Source: Cinnamomum chago (Eukaryota; Streptophyta; Magnoliopsida; Laurales; Lauraceae). From it: a DNA stretch of 64,000 nucleotides. Positions 60,901-64,000 of the stretch are shown here, piece after piece (within the stretch, counting starts at the first letter, position 1; every line of letters starts with the position of its first letter). The notes beneath the pieces were generated by a model, which was not told the DNA's origin, ran no database searches, and saw only the letters and a list, made by a program, of their open reading frames with translations. The DNA lies in assembly GCA_038049695.1 (NCBI GenBank), contig CP142451.1:128918001-128982000 (forward strand), read 5' to 3'. A program made the translations under genes and the position numbers.

Positions 60901-62371
60901 GCCAAATTTCAGAGTTTGGATTATTCCTTTCAGCCACAACTGAGAAGACATGAGCCAATTGAGTAGAACTTTGCGGCCGCAAATCAAGATAGTACAGCTT
61001 CCCCTTTCTAGTACCATAACCAATTGTCCTCCGGGTCCGAATGTCCTTAAAAACACAAAAATCAGGCCAAAAAATCACAACACATTGCAAGGCACATGTT
61101 ATTTGAGAAATAGACAACAGGTTATGATTTAAGGAAGGCACAACTAAGACAGAGTCCAAATTAAAATTATTTGCAAAGGTAAGTGAACCTTCACCAATGA
61201 CAGGAGAAGGAGTACCATCAGCAGTGGAGACTGTAGGTTGTTCAGAGGATTGCAAGGAATTAATGTGATTGACATCAAAGGTCATATGATCAGTTGCACC
61301 TGAATCAATGATCCATGCACTATTACTAGTAAGTGTAGAAGTATGAAGAGACGTACCAGTAGCAACCACATTTGGAGGACCATCAGAAGCAGATGACATT
61401 TCAGCCACAGCAATCGAAGCCTGAGGAATGGGCTTTGAAACACGTTTACTTGAAGCCTTGGCAGGATCCCACCAGTCTGGATATCCGATCAACTCATAAC
61501 ATCTGGATTTGGTATGGCCAGATCGTCCACAGTGGGTACACACACGATCTGAGCGGGCCGACCCAAGTTCATAGCTACGGTTTTGGGAGTTTTGGTGTTG
61601 TTTTTCAAGATTTTGTTTCGGTGGATGAGAGTTGGGACGTCCTTGTTGAGGTTTGGATTGACGAGCGACCATGGCAGACGACTCAGAGTAGTCAGAGGAG
61701 CTAGTCAATGCGGTTCTACGGATTGCGTCACGACGTACGTACGCATAAGTTTCTTCAAAGTCCAAGATGGGATCCTTCCGAAGAATTTCACCTCTGAGTT
61801 GTTCAAATTCGGGGTCAAGTCCATTAAGAAAGATATGAACTCGTAAACGCTCAACAGATGTTTTATATGCAATAACATCTGCAGGGTGTTTCATGACAAT
61901 TTTATCACGATGATCCAATTCTTGGAAGATTTCAACAAGATCGCCATAATAGATGGAGAGTAGACGACCTGCTTGTTTAGTGGAGAATGCCCGCTGATTT
62001 AATGAAAAAAATTGTGTTTCATCTGATCCGTCGTAGAAAGCTTTAGCCAATGCCTTCCAGATTTCACGTGCAGTGCTCAATCGAAGATAACGTTTCATGA
62101 TTTCTGGTGACATCGATGTCAACAGCCAGCCCTTCACCTTTTGGTTTGCTGCATACCACTTTGTGTAGGAAGCATCAGTTTCGGTGGGAGGGGAGGTGGA
62201 ACCGATGATGTATTCAAGTTTTTTACGTCCCGCAATATGCATCTCCATAATCTGCGACCATACATCATAGTTCGATTCAGTAAGAGTGATGCCGGCATTA
62301 AAACTGGCACCTTCGGATTGTACATGAATAATGGGTATAGGTGTGGTGGACTCAGATGTGCTTGCAGCCAT
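57992..62371 (-). pseudogene. Copia Gag-Pol polyprotein, one frame with two nonsense codons
   Basis: A single 1460-codon frame (MAASTSES... to ...IYAPT) with no indels but two internal stops: TAA at 60614-60616, in the integrase core between WICLMK and the later QVLRTDNGGEF, and TGA at 58424-58426, just after GYTDADWAGSPDD in RNase H. Segments in order: UBN2-type gag; zinc knuckle CTHCGRSGHTKSRC; protease DSGATDH; GAG-pre-integrase; integrase (HSDVWGP, DNGGEF, QQNGVAERKNRHLL); reverse transcriptase (YVDDMIVTGND); RNase H (DADWAGS, then CDNKAA). The TGA falls where a CGA codon is common in relatives, consistent with methyl-CpG deamination (inference). The start ATG lies eight bases after the primer site, as usual for this group. 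Confidence 0.92.
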
Positions 62372-62378
62372 GATACCA

Positions 62379-62390
62379 GCTCTGATACCA
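62379..62390 (-). other. Primer binding site of the copia element
   Basis: In element orientation TGGTATCAGAGC directly follows the 5' LTR; it is complementary to the 3' end of initiator tRNA-Met, the usual primer for plant copia elements. Confidence 0.9.
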
Positions 62391-62637
62391 AGACAAAAAA
62401 CACTACAATATGATGGAACCGGTGCAAACAGAAGGAAGAACAATTCGTGTGGAAGTAATATTCTTGATTGATTTTTTCATCTTACAATCAGTGGCATAAA
62501 TAGCCCATTTCCAAAACCACTATTCCTATAATTCAGGAACTGATTTGGCTAACTTAGGTAACAAGATAATTACAGTTTAGGTAACAAGAGATAATTACAA
62601 AACAAGAGATAATTACAAATCAATAGAAATCGTAACA
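62391..62637 (-). repeat. 5' LTR of the copia element (right copy)
   Basis: 247 bp, two substitutions from the left copy, followed by the GTAAA duplication. Confidence 0.95.
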
Positions 62638-62642
62638 GTAAA

Positions 62643-63209
62643 TATTCATCAGAGCTAAATTAAAAAGCTCCAATAGGTGGGATACTGTTTTCCACAATAT
62701 TAACTGGTAGAAATAACCAACCATCTGCTCTGTTCTGCCACAGTATTTGATTTCCTTGCTCATTCAGGTGCATGATGCATCTCTATTTTGCCCAAATAAG
62801 GAAAACAAAAGGAAACAGACAAAAATGGACAACCTTCTTTTTGAAAGATGAATGCTATTATTTTTCTTTTCAAAAATAAACAAACATATGAGAGCTTTAC
62901 AACAAGGGTTCAGAGTCAAAGAATACAGTAATCGTGGTCAAGATTATTACATAGTTTAGATGGATATCCGTCCATTTCTTCCTCTCCCATAAACAAGAAT
63001 TATAAAATTCTTGAAACTATATGTGTGTCCGATGTCCCCTTCACTCTCTCCAACAAAATCCACATTCTTCCTCTCACTACTCGTTATAGAACCACTTACA
63101 CAGATCTTATCCTAAATTATTTTTTCTCCTATCAAGACATTGACAAACAAAACATATAATACAGATGCACTAATTAATTAAATTACCAGGTCTGTGTATT
63201 ATACCTGTT
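62643..63209. other. Downstream region of the TBL gene
   Basis: AT-rich. It likely contains the 3' UTR of the minus-strand TBL gene; the copia insertion lies about 570 bp past its stop codon. No other feature seen. Confidence 0.5.
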
Positions 63210-64000
63210 TTAGTGCCGTTGTTTTACTGTCAGCTGTGCATAGAGAAGCTCGTTCCACGTGTCTGGTACTCCAGGCAAGCACCAATGGCTACAGTCCTGA
63301 TACCTCTCCGGCGATCTCCGGTCTTCATCTGTCAGGTTCTGCTTTCGGTAGATTGAAGGATGAGCGTCTTTCCTGTAGTCTGTCATTCTAGTAATGTTGA
63401 GGTAAGTTACAGGGGTACTCATTCCTTTTATCACTGACTCCAAAATGCTCATCGTGGGTGGATAAGTGCCCAGATAAGTCTCGTTCTTGATTGGTTCTGT
63501 TTCCCTGTCGCATGCCCCACCGGAATTCCACTGCCCACCACTAGAAGAAGAAGAAAAACACAGATTCTAACCAAGATTCAGGAAGCACATAGATTTTAAT
63601 GGTGAACTAACAAAGTGAATGAAATATAAGAAAACAACAAATGGGTGGGTGTATTAAGGTTGATGAACACTTTTAAGTAAAAAAACAGATCTAGTACTTC
63701 CATAGGGATTGGAGAGACTAAGAATTGTTAAATATAGCTAGTCATATTTGTCAAGGTTGTTACCTTAATTTATTCTAATCTTTAGACAAAGCAGACATAA
63801 ACAGAGAGATGGGTCTGGGTCTGGCTGGGTCTTACCTGAAATGGGAAGCAGAGTAGCCCTTGAAGAAAACAAGAGTGTTTTCAGGACTAATATTGGCATC
63901 GACCCATCTTGCCCATGTGGTGAGAGCTTTCCTAAATGCTTCTTCAACATTGAGCTCATCATAGATGTGTCTACCTTCTTGGTAATAATCTTTCCTGCAA
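63210..64000 (-). CDS. Trichome birefringence-like (TBL) polysaccharide O-acetyltransferase, C-terminal exons
   Basis: C-terminal part of a PMR5/Cas1p-type Golgi protein; members O-acetylate cell-wall xylan, mannan or pectin. Two exons on the minus strand: from the window edge to 63836 ([38 protein letters not shown]; donor GTAAGA at 63835), then 63540-63210 ([17 protein letters not shown], ending [12 protein letters not shown]). The catalytic DxxH motif is present as [18 protein letters not shown], with [20 protein letters not shown] before it. The N-terminal TBL/GDS half lies beyond the right edge. Sequence features resemble the TBR/TBL1/TBL2 branch, but the substrate cannot be told from this fragment. 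Confidence 0.92.

Larger units (their letters stand above)
57738..62637 (-). mobile_element. Complete but disabled Ty1/copia retrotransposon
   Basis: A 4,900-bp element with 247-bp LTRs (57738-57984 and 62391-62637), flanked by the 5-bp duplication GTAAA (57733-57737 and 62638-62642). In element orientation the LTR begins TGTTACGATT and ends TTTTTTGTCT, so its termini are TG..CT instead of TG..CA. The two LTRs differ at two positions (GGTGTAAACTGAAGG versus GGTGCAAACAGAAGG). Domain order gag, protease, integrase, RT, RNase H defines copia; the very short LTR and GYPDWW after the zinc knuckle suggest the Ale group. Confidence 0.95.

Overview
The window is nuclear DNA of a flowering plant. The evidence is intron-containing plant genes (two class III peroxidases with the canonical three-intron layout, an HD-Zip class II factor, a WRC-domain protein, a trichome-birefringence-like protein and a plant D-cysteine desulfhydrase), AT-rich intergenic DNA, and many plant-type transposons. 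The species cannot be fixed from the sequence alone.

Layout. 0.4-2.8 kb: 5' part of a D-cysteine desulfhydrase gene (minus), running off the left edge. 2.8-8.1 kb: intergenic, with two short inverted-repeat transposons. 8.1-9.9 kb: a two-exon WRC-domain gene (minus). 10.2-18.4 kb: a gene-free stretch of non-autonomous DNA transposons whose ends and target-site duplications can be read directly: two hAT-like (8-bp duplications), two PIF/Harbinger-like (TAA duplications) and one unclassified. 19.6-30.9 kb: two class III peroxidase genes in tandem (plus), separated by a third hAT-like element, a LINE fragment and an LTR remnant. 31-40 kb: mostly gene-free, with a near-perfect 60-bp-arm hairpin, a Harbinger-like element and a 672-bp foldback Mutator-like element. 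40.5-42.0 kb: HD-Zip II gene (plus). 45.8-57.1 kb: a complete, very young Ty3/gypsy retrotransposon of the Tat type, with a gag-pol of 1970 residues, dual RNase H and an antisense three-exon accessory gene. 57.7-62.6 kb: a young Ty1/copia element with two in-frame stops. 63.2-64.0 kb: 3' end of a TBL gene (minus), running off the right edge.

The host genes are not an operon or obvious cluster. Only the two peroxidases are related, by tandem duplication. Three of the four well-bounded host genes have long GA/CT dinucleotide runs in the 5' leader or first intron. The most notable material is in the mobile fraction: the intact Tat element with its sense and antisense genes, the copia element with non-canonical TG..CT termini, and a set of small elements with exact target-site duplications. 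No CRISPR, tRNA or rRNA genes were seen. No clearly unprecedented system was identified; the Tat antisense gene and the 126-bp hairpin are the closest candidates for a second look.
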